Counted from the stretch's first letter, positions 24,761-35,545 are shown. The stretch is 64,000 nucleotides of DNA from Tragulus kanchil (GCA_022376925.1 JAIOJX010000031.1:138278854-138342853); one strand, 5' to 3'. Notes: generated from the sequence alone by a model not told the origin. Made by a program: numbers and translations.

Positions 24761-26912
24761 CAGACTGATGTTTTTGGTAGGTAACTGGCTATGCTTCATG
24801 GTGGCTTATTCGCTGCCATGAAGTAATGCCTAAAAGCCACACCACCTGATGGGCAGTTGCAGGCAGCAAATTCAGTACCCTATTAAAGGTTCAGGGAGGT
24901 CATACAAGTAGCCATGCTATGTCCTTCCAATTACTCCTCTTTTGTTAACCTCTGGGACGGCTTCTAGCTCACCGACTAACTCCAGCGCCCTGTTCCCGGC
25001 TATGGACCTCAACGACCTCAGCACTGCATTATCTCTAGATGCCACAATCTATCATCCTTCAGCTTCACACTGCTTCCTCTAAGTGAAAAAGAATGCTTCC
25101 ACTTCGCCCATGACTACTAAGGCACCACCCCTTGGTCCTCAGAACCGTCCTCAGAAATCTTTTGTATCCAAGATTCTGATCTCTGAGCTGCCTCTCTACC
25201 AGCTCTAGAATTCAACAATGACTTGTCCTCTGCCTGCATGATTCTTCGAGTCTAGGAGGGGACAGTCTAAGGTCCTGTCGTTTCTTTGATTCTTCCTTAT
25301 GCCCTTTCTGCTTTCACCTCCCCCTTCTCTGGTTTGAACCTCTCCAGCTATTCATTCACAGATAGTAGAAGGTAAGTCCTGTATATTTTTGGACTGTCCT
25401 AGATAATCATTCAGAAACATTTCCAGGGCGCCATTTTGCTCTGCTCAATTGCACTTTAGACTCCTGCAGTCTTTACCTGCTGGCTTCATCAACATCCAGC
25501 GAGCTGGAAATCATCACCTACTTGAGGAATTTCTAGATCAAGTGGTACTAAAAATTCAAACCATCTAACCTTCCCTGGCCATCACTTCAACTCCAGTCCT
25601 TTTTTTGTTCTTGTCCAATGTACTTCCACCAGGTCCATGGGATCTATGATGCCATATTGCATTGTCTTCACGTTCTCACCCTCCCTCCTGGTGTAAACTG
25701 GCATCCTACTTTAAGACAGTACTAGAGGCCTTCAAATGCCCTCTTCCCCAAATGGGGGGAAAATGTGTATCTTCATTCATCTTTTCTCCTATCTAAAGCA
25801 GAGGTCCTAAAAAGGTAATCCAAAAGCTGACCCGTCCCACCAGACTGATGTTTTGGTAGGTAACTCTGCATGGTGGCTTATTCGCTGCCATGAAGTAATG
25901 CCTAAAAGCCACACCACCTGATGGGCAGTTGCAGGCAGCAAATTCAGTACCCTATTAAAGGTTCAGGGAGGTCATACAAGTAGCCATGCTATGTCCTTCC
26001 AATTACTCCTCTTTTGTTAACCTCTGGGACGGCTTCTAGCTCACCGACTAACTCCAGCGCCCTGTTCCCGGCTATGGACCTCAACGACCTCAGCACTGCA
26101 TTATCTCTAGATGCCACAATCTATCATCCTTCAGCTTCACACTGCTTCCTCTAAGTGAAAAAGAATGCTTCCACTTCGCCCATGACTACTAAGGCACCAC
26201 CCCTTGGTCCTCAGAACCGTCCTCAGAAATCTTTTGTATCCAAGATTCTGATCTCTGAGCTGCCTCTCTACCAGCTCTAGAATTCAACAATGACTTGTCC
26301 TCTGCCTGCATGATTCTTCGAGTCTAGGAGGGGACAGTCTAAGGTCCTGTCGTTTCTTTGATTCTTCCTTATGCCCTTTCTGCTTTCACCTCCCCCTTCT
26401 CTGGTTTGAACCTCTCCAGCTATTCATTCACAGATAGTAGAAGGTAAGTCCTGTATATTTTTGGACTGTCCTAGATAATCATTCAGAAACATTTCCAGGG
26501 CGCCATTTTGCTCTGCTCAATTGCACTTTAGACTCCTGCAGTCTTTACCTGCTGGCTTCATCAACATCCAGCGAGCTGGAAATCATCACCTACTTGAGGA
26601 ATTTCTAGATCAAGTGGTACTAAAAATTCAAACCATCTAACCTTCCCTGGCCATCACTTCAACTCCAGTCCTTTTTTTGTTCTTGTCCAATGTACTTCCA
26701 CCAGGTCCATGGGATCTATGATGCCATATTGCATTGTCTTCACGTTCTCACCCTCCCTCCTGGTGTAAACTGGCATCCTACTTTAAGACAGTACTAGAGG
26801 CCTTCAAATGCCCTCTTCCCCAAATGGGGGGAAAATGTGTATCTTCATTCATCTTTTCTCCTATCTAAAGCAGAGGTCCTAAAAAGGTAATCCAAAAGCT
26901 GAACCCGGTCCA
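24761..26912. repeat. 1.07-kb direct duplication no. 4 (unique sequence)
   Basis: Copy 1 is 24761-25840 and copy 2 is 25841-26912. The copies abut. Almost all differences sit in the first 40 nt of copy 2 and the last 30 nt of copy 1. The content is otherwise unrecognised, pyrimidine-rich on the plus strand and possibly partly old L2. Confidence 0.95.
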
Positions 26913-27549
26913 CTGACACGCTTTGTTTAGCATGTGTAGTTTTCTATTTTTCTTTCTTCTGAATATGTACTTTAAAAAGAATACAGTGGTGTAAAACTTT
27001 TATTGAGATGTAATTCACAGCATGCATGGATTTCAAAACATAAATCAGTTGCCTCTTAAAACCAACTTCCCATTATGAAATGTAGACGTCTGGCTTCCCT
27101 TAGATGAGACGATCAGACATCTCCAGGCCCATGCTGTGCACAAGCACCCTGGTTCACAGGTTCCCTCCTACCAACCAGCTACTTCCCCATGCACTCTCCC
27201 CAACAGGTCCCAGCGGTTCTTTGATCTAAACTAAAACTCTTGCCCTCTTCAGAGCTGCGGTCTCTTCAGCTTCATGTCTCCCCACCAAAGCCAGACTCCA
27301 AGGATCCCACCCTTGCTTTGCATCTTCGACTTCTTTGCGAATTAGGCAGCTCACAGTCAGTGCCTCCATTTCCTCTCTGAAATTCAATCCTCCATCTCCT
27401 TAGCTTCCACGATGGCTGCCACCTTGGACTTCAGTCCCCGCTGGCTGGTCCCCTAGGACAATATGCCCTGTGGTTTCCCTCTCACTTTCAGACACGCTTC
27501 TCCAGTCCTTGTAGTAATGTCACATTGCGATAAAAGTTGCTGAACACTT

Positions 27550-27791
27550 GGGGCTTCCCTGGTGGTCCAGTGGGTAAAGAGTCTGCCTTGCAGTGCAGGG
27601 TTCAATCCCTGGCCTGGGAAGATCCCACGTGCCCTGGAGCAGCTAGACTGGTGTATCCAATTACGAGCCAGCGCTCTGGAGCGTATGTGCCAAGAGCTGA
27701 TGCTCTGCAACCACAGAGGCCACCACAATGGAAGGCCCCTACAAACCAAATAAAGATGGATAAAAATAAATAGATCTTAAAAAGTTTTTTA
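27550..27791 (+). repeat. CHR-like SINE, GGAGCGCATGC subtype
   Basis: Flanked by an 18-bp target duplication with one mismatch (27532-27549 / 27792-27809). Marker GCTCTGGAGCGTATGTGCCA is diverged. A few bases are missing just before box B (GGTTCAATCCC). Confidence 0.93.
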
Positions 27792-27841
27792 AAAAGTTGC
27801 CGAACACTTATCCCCAGTTTCTGTCCTCATATCATCACTAA

Positions 27842-28030
27842 CCCAGGTAGCACAATGGGAAACAACATGCTCTGCTAATGCAGGAGACACAAGAGACCTA
27901 AGCGCAATTCCTGGGTCAGGAAGATCCCCTAGAGGAGGAAATGGCAACCCACTCCAGGATTCTTGCCTGGAGAATCCCATGGACAGAGGAGCCTGGCGGG
28001 CTACAGTCCATAGGGTTGATGGAGTCAACA
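27842..28030 (+). repeat. Bov-tA SINE
   Basis: CAGGTAGCACAATGGGAAAC head, ACTCCAGGATTCTTGCCTGG, GGACAGAGGAGCCTGGCGGG and CTACAGTCCATAGGG blocks of the Bov-A body. Confidence 0.92.
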
Positions 28031-28653
28031 CCCCTTGGGCATAGCAACCCTTCCTCTTCTACACTGGTCCAACACCTTGCAACATATTTCAACTCTTCAA
28101 TGTTGTTTCCAACCGTGTCTCCCCTATGAGGCTGTGGGTTCCCTGAAGTCAAGAGGCAACTTAGGCTACTTGTTGGCACGGAGGTTTTCTCTAAGTACTG
28201 GCTACCTGGTCCCACCAACCTACAGGTCAAATAATGTATCCACCATCCTTCCTGCACCAAGACTTTGGTTCCCTCCTACCAACCAGCTACTTCCCCATGC
28301 ACTCTCCCCAACAGGTCCCAGCGGTTCTTTGATCTAAACTAAAACTCTTGCCCTCTTCAGAGCTGCGGTCTCTTCAGCTTCATGTCTCCCCACCAAAGCC
28401 AGACTCCAAGGATCCCACCCTTGCTTTGCATCTTCGACTTCTTTGCGAATTAGGCAGCTCACAGTCAGTGCCTCCATTTCCTCTCTGAAATTCAATCCTC
28501 CATCTCCTTAGCTTCCACGATGGCTGCCACCTTGGACTTCAGTCCCGGCTGGTCCCCTAGGACAATATGCCCTGTGGTTTCCCTCTCACTTTCAGACACG
28601 CTTCTCCAGTCCTTGTAGTAATGTCACATTGCGATAAAAGTTGCTGAACACTT

Positions 28654-28895
28654 GGGGCTTCCCTGGTGGTCCAGTGGGTAAAGAGTCTGCCTTGCAGTGC
28701 AGGGTTCAATCCCTGGCCTGGGAAGATCCCACGTGCCCTGGAGCAGCTAGACTGGTGTATCCAATTACGAGCCAGCGCTCTGGAGCGTATGTGCCAAGAG
28801 CTGATGCTCTGCAACCACAGAGGCCACCACAATGGAAGGCCCCTACAAACCAAATAAAGATGGATAAAAATAAATAGATCTTAAAAAGTTTTTTA
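28654..28895 (+). repeat. CHR-like SINE (duplicate of 27550-27791)
   Basis: Repeated as part of duplication 5; not an independent insertion. Confidence 0.92.
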
Positions 28896-28945
28896 AAAAG
28901 TTGCCGAACACTTATCCCCAGTTTCTGTCCTCATATCATCACTAA

Positions 28946-29134
28946 CCCAGGTAGCACAATGGGAAACAACATGCTCTGCTAATGCAGGAGACACAAGAGA
29001 CCTAAGCGCAATTCCTGGGTCAGGAAGATCCCCTAGAGGAGGAAATGGCAACCCACTCCAGGATTCTTGCCTGGAGAATCCCATGGACAGAGGAGCCTGG
29101 CGGGCTACAGTCCATAGGGTTGATGGAGTCAACA
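28946..29134 (+). repeat. Bov-tA SINE (duplicate of 27842-28030)
   Basis: Repeated as part of duplication 5. Confidence 0.92.
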
Positions 29135-29372
29135 CCCCTTGGGCATAGCAACCCTTCCTCTTCTACACTGGTCCAACACCTTGCAACATATTTCAACTCT
29201 TCAATGTTGTTTCCAACCGTGTCTCCCCTATGAGGCTGTGGGTTCCCTGAAGTCAAGAGGCAACTTAGGCTACTTGTTGGCACGGAGGTTTTCTCTAAGT
29301 ACTGGCTACCTGGTCCCACCAACCTACAGGTCAAATAATGTATCCACCATCCTTCCTGCACCAAGACTTTGG

Positions 29373-29639
29373 ATCTCTCCCTCAGTCACTACATCCACTT
29401 CGTGGCCAGCCCTAGTGAAAACCTCATTACTTATTCATGTCTAGTTCTAAACTGGAACAATGTTCCCTCCACAGTTGGGTCTCCCTGCCTTCAACTACAG
29501 AGTTTCAAGCAAATCCTTCCTCTCCTCAAATCCTCATGGACTCCCTAGTGACAAGGCCCAACAGCCTTGGCCTGGCCTTTGGGTCCCTGGAGGTCTCATC
29601 TCTCACAGGGTACCCTGACACTCCATATTTTTCTGGCTT
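29373..29639. other. intronic sequence, unrecognised
   Basis: Possibly an upstream continuation of the L2 fragment that follows; no clear block. Confidence 0.35.
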
Positions 29640-29750
29640 CTAGGCCCTTGTATGCAACCATTTCTACCTGGGAATCTTCCTGGTTCTTCAAAGCCCAGCT
29701 CAAGTGCAGCTTCCTCCAACAAATTCCCCTTTGACAGAAGCGGTCACTCG
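29640..29750 (+). mobile_element. L2 LINE 3'-end fragment
   Basis: CTTCAAAGCCCAGCTCAAGT followed by GCAGCTTCCTCCAACAAATT matches the conserved L2 3' end. Confidence 0.7.
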
Positions 29751-29952
29751 GAGAGCATGTGCCTTTGTTAAAAAAAACTTCTCAGAACATTATCACTTTC
29801 TACCAGATGCTCCTCTCCATGGAGCCCCAACTAAACCTCCACATTCTCCTTTACTTGACCATTGGCTAAAGAGTAGTGAATTAACATTTTTAAAGCAAGA
29901 AGACAACATGAATTACTTGATGAGACCCAGAAAGTTGCAGCTAATCAGAGAC

Positions 29953-30175
29953 CCTACTTCCCTAGTGACTCTGTGGTAAAGAATCCGGCTGCCAATGCAA
30001 GGACATACAGAAGCGGGTTCCATCCCTGAGGAGAGAAGATCCCCTGGAGAAGGAAATGGCAACCCGCTCCAGTATTCTTGCCTGGAGAATTCCACGGACA
30101 GAGGAGCCTGGCGGGCTACAGTCCATGGAGTCACAAAGATTTTGACATGACTGAGTGACTAACACACACACACAT
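29953..30175 (+). repeat. Bov-tA SINE with CA tail
   Basis: GACTCTGTGGTAAAGAATCC head, GCTCCAGTATTCTTGCCTGG, GGACAGAGGAGCCTGGCGGG, GACTGAGTGACTAACACACA end with a short CA run. Its 3' half (from 30060) recurs at 31193-31308 through duplication 6. Confidence 0.93.
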
Positions 30176-30317
30176 CAACTGAAAAAGCTTTAAAAACTCT
30201 TTATCCTAAAACTTTCTTCTCCCAAATCTTCTTTTCTTTCACAGCTTAACTTAAAATACTGTAAATGCTGGTCTGTTCTCCTGTTCTTAATTTTTTCTGA
30301 CAGCTTCACACAATATA

Positions 30318-30410
30318 TAGGATCTTAGTTCCCTTACCAGGAATTGAACCCACGCCTCCTGTGTGCAGTGGACGCACAGTCTTAACCACTGAACCAGTAG
30401 GGAAGCCCAT
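30318..30410 (-). repeat. short tRNA-derived SINE
   Basis: Minus-strand head seen as CTGAACCAGTAGGGAAGCCC at the right end, box B as GGAATTGAACCC. Copy at 31453-31545. Confidence 0.85.
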
Positions 30411-30425
30411 CCTGTGCTTACTTTT

Positions 30426-30701
30426 TTGTTGTTGTTGTTACATTTTGGCCTCTTATTGGTACTTCATTTATTTATTCTCATCCATCTGAACTCTTTAGCC
30501 TGTGTGGGCCTCCCATCGCAGCGGCCTCTCTTGCCACAGAGCCCTGGCTCTGGGTGCATGCGCTCCACAGCGCTAGCCCACAATTGGACACGTCGGTCCA
30601 GCTGCTCTGCCGCACGTGGGATCCTCCCAGGCCTGGGATCGAACCGGTGCCCCTTGCACTGCAAGGCGGACTCTTTACCCACTGGACCACCAGGGAAGCC
30701 C
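30426..30701 (-). repeat. CHR-like SINE, GGAGCGCATGC subtype
   Basis: Flanked by a 15-bp target duplication with one mismatch (30411-30425 / 30702-30716). Box B appears as GGGATCGAACCGG and the marker as GGTGCATGCGCTCCACAGCG. Copy at 31561-31836 through duplication 6. Confidence 0.94.
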
Positions 30702-31452
30702 CCTGTTCTTACTTTTAAAAAGTCAAGTTAATTTTGTAAAATCTAATTTTCTTTAAAGAATGCAAAGCAAACTCCGAAACAAATTAACAAGAACAAAAAA
30801 GCTCTGAGTATGGCATTCAACACTTACCCATGAATCTCAAAGAGTTTGGAAGCAAAAGGATTTCTTGCAAGTGGGAGCATCAGATTACGAGCCACACACA
30901 TCACCAAGATAACCCGACAGGTGACACATACTACCCAGATACGGTAAGACACACCTTTTCCTATTAGTTTAAGCTGGGCAGTATGTCAGGGACAGGCAAG
31001 AGGCCTGGAGCTGGGTGTCTGGCAGGGCTTCCACGTAGAGCAAAAACAGCACTTTGCACACCTGAAATGAGCCATGAGTAAAGCCGACCCCAGAGGAGGC
31101 AGAGCATACAATAAATGCAGTGAGACTAGTCAAGACTAAAGTTTTAAGCTGAGAGCTGCTAAGGCAGAACATTGGGAAAATAAAGTGGGGTTCAACCCGC
31201 TCCAGTATTCTTGCCTGGAGAATTCCACGGACAGAGGAGCCTGGCGGGCTACAGTCCATGGAGTCACAAAGATTTTGACATGACTGAGTGACTAACACAC
31301 ACACACATCAACTGAAAAAGCTTTAAAAACTCTTTATCCTAAAACTTTCTTCTCCCAAATCTTCTTTTCTTTCACAGCTTAACTTAAAATACTGTAAATG
31401 CTGGTCTGTTCTCCTGTTTTTAAATTTTTTTCTGACAGCTTCACACAATATA

Positions 31453-31545
31453 TAGGATCTTAGTTCCCTTACCAGGAATTGAACCCACGCCTCCTGTGTG
31501 CAGTGGACGCACAGTCTTAACCACTGAACCAGTAGGGAAGCCCAT
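31453..31545 (-). repeat. short tRNA-derived SINE (duplicate of 30318-30410)
   Basis: Repeated as part of duplication 6. Confidence 0.85.
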
Positions 31546-31560
31546 CCTGTGCTTACTTTT

Positions 31561-31836
31561 TTGTTGTTGTTGTTACATTTTGGCCTCTTATTGGTACTTC
31601 ATTTATTTATTCTCATCCATCTGAACTCTTTAGCCTGTGTGGGCCTCCCATCGCAGCGGCCTCTCTTGCCACAGAGCCCTGGCTCTGGGTGCATGCGCTC
31701 CACAGCGCTAGCCCACAATTGGACACGTCGGTCCAGCTGCTCTGCCGCACGTGGGATCCTCCCAGGCCTGGGATCGAACCGGTGCCCCTTGCACTGCAAG
31801 GCGGACTCTTTACCCACTGGACCACCAGGGAAGCCC
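31561..31836 (-). repeat. CHR-like SINE (duplicate of 30426-30701)
   Basis: Repeated as part of duplication 6. Confidence 0.93.
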
Positions 31837-32327
31837 CCTGTTCTTACTTTTAAAAAGTCAAGTTAATTTTGTAAAATCTAATTTTCTTTAAAGAATGCAA
31901 AGCAAACTCCGAAACAAATTAACAAGAACAAAAAAGCTCTGAGTATGGCATTCAACACTTACCCATGAATCTCAAAGAGTTTGGAAGCAAAAGGATTTCT
32001 TGCAAGTGGGAGCATCAGATTACGAGCCACACACATCACCAAGATAACCCGACAGGTGACACATACTACCCAGATACGGTAAGACACACCTTTTCCTATT
32101 AGTTTAAGCTGGGCAGTATGTCAGGGACAGGCAAGAGGCCTGGAGCTGGGTGTCTGGCAGGGCTTCCACGTAGAGCAAAAACAGCACTTTGCACACCTGA
32201 AATGAGCCATGAGTAAAGCCGACCCCAGAGGAGGCAGAGCATACAATAAATGCAGTGAGACTAGTCAAGACTAAAGTTTTAAGCTGAGAGCTGCTAAGGC
32301 AGAACATTGGGAAAATAAAGTGGGGTT

Positions 32328-33015
32328 GCCTTAATAAGCGTTTTGTAAATCAAAAAAGTTTAGAGTGAATGAGCTAGGCAACAGGAGATCCTAATAGGAA
32401 CCAGGGCAGGAGAATGACTGTTTTGTGGGAGGATTAGTCTAAAGCCAGTGGTACTGGGGAGGGAGAGAAGGCAATGCAATAAAGAAGAGGGCACCTACCA
32501 AGAAAGAAGCTTTTAACTGCTGCAAAAGTAATGGAAAAGACAGCAATGAACGCATGGAAGAGACTTTTAGAAGCCTATAGGACTTAGTCATGTCAAGCTT
32601 TTCAGCCCTGCGGAGTGGGAAGAAATTACGTAGCTGGGGGAGAAAACAAGGAGGGCTGAGACGAAGTTAGACCAGTTGTCTGAAATCAGGGAATTGATTC
32701 AAAAAAATCAAGAACAGGAGAGTAAACATTGTTCAACATCTACTTTAAGCTTGGAGAAGATTCATACAGTTAAGTGTTATCTTCCCCAAACATGTTAAAA
32801 GCAAGCATCCAAGGTTTTTTTTTTTTTTAATCTAAGAAAAGTCAAGAGTTACAGTTAGTTCTTCAAGGGCACTGTGATAATTCTGAAGTAGGATGCCAAA
32901 AAAGGATCCCTCCCCCCGCCCCTGCTCATCATTTCGGACAAGGTCTCTGGAAACAAACTGCCTCCGTCTGAATCGTGTTTCTCCCGCTTGCTCGTGGGAA
33001 AGCCTGGAGAAACTC
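32328..33015. other. intron 1 sequence near the N4BP1 promoter, unrecognised
   Basis: No repeat or exon recognised apart from a T-run at 32815-32830. Confidence 0.45.
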
Positions 33016-33019
33016 GGTT

Positions 33020-33066
33020 GGGGGTTGGGGGTTGGGGGTGAGGGCTGGGGGGAGGAGGGGCGGGGG
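33020..33066 (+). other. G-quadruplex-capable G-run cluster
   Basis: Five G-runs of 3-6 on the plus strand (33020-33024, 33027-33031, 33034-33038, 33042-33044, 33047-33052) with loops of 2-3 nt, then GGAGG and GGGGCGGGGG. It lies about 0.8 kb inside intron 1, on the non-template strand's complement, so the transcribed strand is the G-rich one. Confidence 0.85.
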
Positions 33067-33149
33067 CCAGAGGAGGATGCATTTTGGCTGCGTAGGGAAG
33101 GGAGCAGCTGAAGATGTCTGAAGCAGGTATAAGTCTGAAATGCTGACTG

Positions 33150-33260
33150 AGAGACGGTGAGTCACCTCTCCGAAAGTTTCAGTTTCCCCAGCTGTTAACC
33201 GAGAGCAAGATAATACAATCGACCTCGCTGGATGTTTTAAGGGCTGCATCTGAGAATCCT
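33150..33260 (+). repeat. MIR SINE fragment
   Basis: GAGTCACCTCTCCGAAAGTT then TCAGTTTCCCCAGCTGTTAA fits the MIR core (GTCACTTAACCTCTCTGAG..CTCAGTTTCC). Confidence 0.6.
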
Positions 33261-33629
33261 TCGGAAGGACTGAACGTCTGATGTACTATAACCATTCCGT
33301 AAATGTGAGTGGTACACAAAATCAATACGAGGAATAACGCTATGTTGTTATTAAACATCCCCATCTCTGCTGGATGCAGAATACTGTACTACTACGACGC
33401 TCTCTCGGATTCTCAGGGGGGCTGGCGACGCGGGAAGAGACAAGCGGCTGAGCTGGTGGGCCGGGAGGTCGCGGGCCCAGCCGCCAGGCCCTGCGCACCA
33501 GCCCGCGGGCTGCGGGCAAGCGAGGCACCGCTCTCCGCGCCTTCACTCCCGGTCGGCCTCTGCCCTCCGCGATCCACACGCATCACAGACACGGTTCCTC
33601 GCCACAGCCCTCCGAGTCCCGTGCTTCCA

Positions 33630-33715
33630 CCGACGCCACTTTCCAAACGGGGAAACTGAGGCCCCGGGGATGAAACCGCTAGCTAAAGTCACATGGTTCG
33701 AGAGCCGAGGCTCGG
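33630..33715 (-). repeat. MIR SINE fragment next to exon 1
   Basis: CCAAACGGGGAAACTGAGGC and AAGTCACATGGTTCGAG resemble the complement of the MIR core. It lies in intron 1, about 160 nt past the exon 1 donor. Confidence 0.6.
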
Positions 33716-33870
33716 GACGGCGCTTGCACTCGGCTTGGCTGCGTTCGCGCAGGAAAGGAGGGGGTGGCGGCGCCCAGGGACCCCCCACGAACGTCCCCAG
33801 GCCGCGCACGCGCCGGGGCCAGGCTCGGGCCCGGGGCCGGCGATCGCGCGGGGGCGGCGGCCGGACTCAC

Positions 33871-34068
33871 CTTGGCGCTGTGCACCGCCTCCTGCGCGCC
33901 GCGCAGCTGGAGCCAGATGCGCGCGGGCAGCGGCTCCTCGGCCCCGAGCGCGCCGAGCACGGCCAGGCTCACGCCGAACAGGCCCTCGATGCGGCCGCGG
34001 CTCCTCTCCAGCAGCGCCGCCTTCTCGGCGGGCGCCGTGAACTCATCCAGCACCGCCCGGGCCGCCAT
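33871..34068 (-). CDS. N4BP1: N4BP1, first coding exon (residues 1-66)
   Basis: N4BP1 (NEDD4-binding protein 1) is a cytoplasmic/nuclear protein with an N-terminal KH-like region and a C-terminal NYN/PIN-type RNase domain. It restrains the ubiquitin ligase ITCH and NF-kB signalling and degrades some mRNAs; those domains lie in later exons outside the window. The visible exon starts MAARAVLDEFTAPAEKAALL, continues with RGRIEGLFGVSLAVLGALGA and EEPLPARIWLQL, and ends AVHSAK. The ATG at 34068 has a strong Kozak context (GCCATGG). The 198-nt reading frame is exactly 66 codons and stops at a consensus donor (AAG|GTGAGT, junction 33870/33871), so the intron is phase 0. I recognise the family from the opening residues. 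The open frame continues past the donor only by chance in GC-rich intron. No duplication affects this exon. Confidence 0.95.
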
Positions 34069-34278
34069 GGCGGGCGCGGCCTCCCGCGGCGGCGCCGGGG
34101 GCCGGCGGCGGCGACGCCCCCTCAGCGTGCCGCCGCTGCACAAGAGCCCTTCAGGCGGCGTCGGCCGTTTCGGCCGCTTCGCCCCGGCCCGCGCTCCACC
34201 GCCTGGCCGGAGAGCCCGCTACACCATCCCGCCGCGGCCGCCGCAGCTTGGCAACTGAGGACTGGGAGCCCCTTCACC

Positions 34279-34312
34279 ACCGCCGCTGCCGCCGCCGCCG
34301 CCGCCGCCGCGG
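34279..34312. repeat. (CCG)n / (CGG)n trinucleotide repeat
   Basis: About ten CCG units on the plus strand, one interrupted by CTG. On the N4BP1 sense strand this is CGG, about 210 nt upstream of the ATG, within the likely 5'UTR. Confidence 0.93.
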
Positions 34313-34328
34313 GCCGGGCCCCTCCGTC

Positions 34329-34338
34329 GCGCATGCGC
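34329..34338. promoter_or_regulatory. NRF1-like palindrome
   Basis: GCGCATGCGC, the palindromic core of the NRF1 site, common in CpG-island promoters. Confidence 0.65.
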
Positions 34339-34365
34339 CTCGCCCGCCGCCGTCATTGAGAGTCG

Positions 34366-34386
34366 CCACCCCCCGGGGGTGGGCGG
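34366..34386. promoter_or_regulatory. SP/KLF-like GC boxes
   Basis: CCACCCCCCGGGGGTGGGCG contains an inverted pair of CACC/GGGTGG elements. Confidence 0.5.
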
Positions 34387-34399
34387 AGGCGACAGAAGT

Positions 34400-34426
34400 C
34401 GACGTCACGCCCAGCCGCCATGTTTG
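34400..34426. promoter_or_regulatory. CRE-like and YY1-like sites
   Basis: CGACGTCA (7 of 8 to the CRE) at 34400-34407 is followed by GCCGCCATGTTTG at 34414-34426, a YY1-type CCGCCAT element of the kind that sits over start sites in housekeeping promoters. Confidence 0.55.
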
Positions 34427-34499
34427 TTGAGGGCACATGGACGGCGTGAGAAGGCCCTGAGCAGTCTTTGCTGAGGGCACGACGCTTTTGAATAGCCTG

Positions 34500-34590
34500 G
34501 TGAGTGGTGAATTGCTGGTTTCACAGATGGGGAAAATTGAGAGCCCGAGTCAGCAGGCGAGACTGGCCCAAGGTCACGGAAGGGATTTGG
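34500..34590 (-). repeat. MIR SINE fragment
   Basis: TCACAGATGGGGAAAATTGA and GGCCCAAGGTCACGGAAGG match the complement of the MIR core. Confidence 0.65.
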
Positions 34591-34919
34591 TTTGCTTTTA
34601 GACGTTCTGAAGCCCAACCTAGGGCCGTAGCAAATTGAGTTATCCAGCTTCTTCTGTGTTGATAGATGTCTTTTTTCTCTTCCTGGTTTCTTCTTGCCCT
34701 CCCCTTTCTTACCTCCCCACCCCACCTTTGCTTTCTGTCTTTCCATTTTTCTTTCGGTAAAAACGGTAACAGGAAGTGAATAAAATGGGAATAGTGTGCA
34801 GGGGGAATTGAAAAGCAAAGAAATGATTAAAGAAAAGTCAAGAGTGTTTTCTACTGGGTGGAGAGGTGGAGGACGTGTTGTAGGAGAAGTACCTGAAGTG
34901 GGGGATTAGGAGCTCCTGT

Positions 34920-35205
34920 GTGATTTTTAATGTGGGTCTTGGGCAAGTAGACTCTAAACCCTCTTGAGGTCTGTTTTCCCATCTGTAAATTCAAGGGTTG
35001 CTTCCAGAGTCTTTTCCAGATCTTATATTCTCTGAGTCCCTGGAAATAGATTGAGGAAGATAATGTGGTTTCCTTTCTCTGTCCTAAATGTTGTCATTTA
35101 ATAGATACTTGGGGACCATGAGCATATTACTTGTTTTAGTCCTAATTTCTCATCTGTAAATGTGGATAACAATAGTACTTCCTGTTGTGAAAATCAGTAC
35201 AGTAT
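34920..35205 (+). repeat. two adjacent MIR SINE fragments
   Basis: GGTCTTGGGCAAGTAGACTC and TTTTCCCATCTGTAAATTCA (34935-34995), then TCTCATCTGTAAATGTGGAT with AACAATAGTACTTCC (35145-35185), both MIR core in plus orientation. Confidence 0.65.
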
Positions 35206-35213
35206 CTAGACAC

Positions 35214-35545
35214 CATTGGAGAAGGCAATGGCAACCCACTCCAGTAGTCTTGCCTGGAGAAATCCGTGGACAGAGGAATCTGGTGGGCTACAGTCCATGG
35301 GGTTGAGAGCAAAACAACTCTTTGTGCTTCGCTGGAGGCTCAGATGGTAAAGAATCCGCCTGCAGTAGAGGACACCCGGGTTGAATCTCTGGGCCAGGAA
35401 GCTCCCCTGGAGAAGAAGGCAATGGCAAACCACTCCACTATTCTTGCCTGGAGAATTCCATGGACAGAAGAGCGTGGTGAACTACAGTCCATGGGATCAC
35501 AAAGTCAGGAGCAACTGAGTGACTAAGCACAGCAGACATAGACAC
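35214..35545 (+). repeat. Bov-A2 SINE (two Bov-A units with tRNA-like part)
   Basis: Two Bov-A-type units: ACTCCAGTAGTCTTGCCTGG at 35239 and ACTCCACTATTCTTGCCTGG near 35431, each followed by a TGGACAGA and CTACAGTCCATGG block, with a tRNA-like head TGGAGGCTCAGATGGTAAAG between them. Ends in GCAACTGAGTGACTAAGCAC. Confidence 0.88.

Larger units (their letters stand above)
27159..29372. repeat. 1.1-kb direct duplication no. 5
   Basis: Copy 1 is 27159-28266 and copy 2 is 28267-29372. It contains two SINEs. A 4-nt deletion in copy 2 lies within about 290 nt of its start (near 28547). Confidence 0.95.
30060..32327. repeat. 1.13-kb direct duplication no. 6
   Basis: Copy 1 is 30060-31192 and copy 2 is 31193-32327 (offset 1133 to 1135). 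Copies abut. Copy 1 begins in the middle of a Bov-tA, so copy 2 starts with half a SINE and no head, which a transposition event would not give. Confidence 0.95.
1..33870 (-). other. N4BP1: N4BP1 intron 1 (partial)
   Basis: The splice donor of N4BP1 coding exon 1 is at 33869-33870 (GT on the minus strand), so the sequence to its left is intron 1 read leftwards. I find no open frame resembling the next N4BP1 exon on the minus strand down to position 1, so the acceptor lies outside the window. The apparent intron length is inflated by at least six false-looking 1.1-kb duplications. Its content is almost all transposable elements, listed separately. Confidence 0.8.
34069..34420 (-). other. N4BP1: N4BP1 5' untranslated region and core promoter (inferred)
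   Basis: GC-rich sequence directly upstream of the start codon containing the CGG repeat. The transcription start cannot be fixed from sequence alone; the NRF1-like and CRE/YY1-like motifs at 34329-34425 suggest it lies at or just downstream of them. Confidence 0.5.
33400..34440. promoter_or_regulatory. N4BP1: CpG island / N4BP1 promoter region
   Basis: Very GC- and CpG-rich about 1 kb enclosing the N4BP1 start codon, a CGG repeat and several promoter motifs, in contrast to AT-rich flanks. There is no clear TATA box near the likely start sites, as expected for a broadly expressed CpG-island promoter. Transcription on the minus strand probably begins between about 34260 and 34430. Confidence 0.85.

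Noticed and set aside
33679..33870. Continuation of the N4BP1 frame past residue 66
   Set aside because: A consensus donor follows codon 66 exactly, and the downstream residues are low-complexity Pro/Ala/Arg.
33670..34359. 229-codon plus-strand open frame over the CpG island
   Set aside because: Ala/Arg/Pro-rich, antisense to N4BP1 exon 1, with no domain; long open frames are expected by chance in very GC-rich DNA.
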